A model generated the notes under the pieces. It searched no databases and was not told where the DNA came from. It worked only from the letters and a program-made list of their open reading frames with translations. A stretch of DNA of 6,306 nucleotides from Bacillota bacterium. Its GTDB lineage: Bacteria; Bacillota_G; SHA-98; UBA4971. Within the stretch, counting starts at the first letter, position 1; every line of letters starts with the position of its first letter. The stretch lies in assembly GCA_012512055.1 (NCBI GenBank), contig JAAZEW010000176.1, positions 1 to 6,306 on the forward strand, read 5' to 3'. Positions 6,207 to 6,306 of the stretch are shown here, piece after piece. Both the position numbers and the translations under genes were made by a program.

Positions 6207-6306
6207 TTGCGATTCGTTCGTCCCTTATCAGATGATGAAGTGAGGAAGCTCGAACACATGCGACGTAATGAGGTCGGTCGGATATCTCAAAGAGCTCATA
6301 TGATTC
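6207..6306 (+). CDS. IS630 family transposase, N-terminal fragment (cut by window edge)
   Basis: 33 codons are visible, beginning MRFVRPLSDDEVRKLEHM and including RNEVGRISQRAHMI. This is the characteristic start of IS630-type transposases, leading into the helix-turn-helix DNA-binding domain; the DDE catalytic domain lies beyond the window. TTG 6207 is chosen because agggggt (6192-6198) is a good SD 8 bases upstream and the family's N-terminus is then complete. The in-frame ATG at 6258 would lose the conserved first segment. The gene has its own promoter at 6138-6166. Whether it is intact cannot be seen. Confidence 0.85.
   Translation, partial: MRFVRPLSDDEVRKLEHMRRNEVGRISQRAHMI

Larger units (their letters stand above)
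6121..6306 (+). mobile_element. left end of an IS630-family insertion sequence (continues past the window)
   Basis: The transposase N-terminus at 6207 is IS630-like. The about 85 bases before it have the usual compact IS leader: subterminal inverted repeat, strong promoter and SD. IS630 elements insert at and duplicate TA; TA dinucleotides at 6117-6118 and 6121-6122 are candidate junctions, but the exact end cannot be fixed without the right terminus. The boundary at 6121 is therefore an estimate, good to perhaps 10 bases. Orientation places the transposase reading away from the tcmP operon. Confidence 0.7.

Overview
The window suggests an anaerobic, Clostridia-like Firmicute. This is inference only. 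It rests on strong Shine-Dalgarno (SD) sequences read with TTG and ATG starts, a VanW domain, and an IS630-type transposase N-terminus of a kind I associate with that group. There is no rRNA, tRNA or marker gene to confirm it. Base composition falls from the first gene to the second and is lowest in the spacers, as expected for a housekeeping or surface gene next to an accessory segment.

Layout, all genes on the + strand. (1) Positions 3-3446 hold the 3' part of a very large gene for a bacterial alpha-2-macroglobulin (A2M). It has an intact thioester motif and runs in frame into a complete VanW domain at its C-terminus. (2) Positions 3447-3784 are a spacer with a weak terminator-like hairpin and, just before the next gene, a 14-bp inverted repeat whose right arm contains that gene's ribosome binding site. 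(3) Positions 3785-4894 and 4912-5631 are a compact two-gene operon: TcmP (three-Cys-motif partner) followed by its partner, a DUF5131 / phage Gp37-Gp68 protein with a C-X6-C-X2-C motif. (4) Positions 5632-6120 are a low-coding spacer with possible remains of a minus-strand gene. (5) From about 6121 to the end is the left end of an IS630-family insertion sequence, with a subterminal inverted repeat, a near-consensus promoter and the first 33 codons of the transposase.

The A2M-VanW protein should act outside the cytoplasmic membrane as a protease trap, possibly held at the peptidoglycan by its VanW part. TcmP and DUF5131 almost certainly act together, since the pairing defines the families. 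To my knowledge their reaction is not established; a methyltransferase-like partner plus a possible iron-sulfur or radical-SAM-like protein is a reasonable hypothesis. The most unusual feature is the leader of tcmP: a long RNA stem predicted to bury the ribosome binding site, a competing decoy arm, and a tiny open frame running across the left arm. Together these look like a translational switch, which would fit a toxic or defence-type module kept off until needed.
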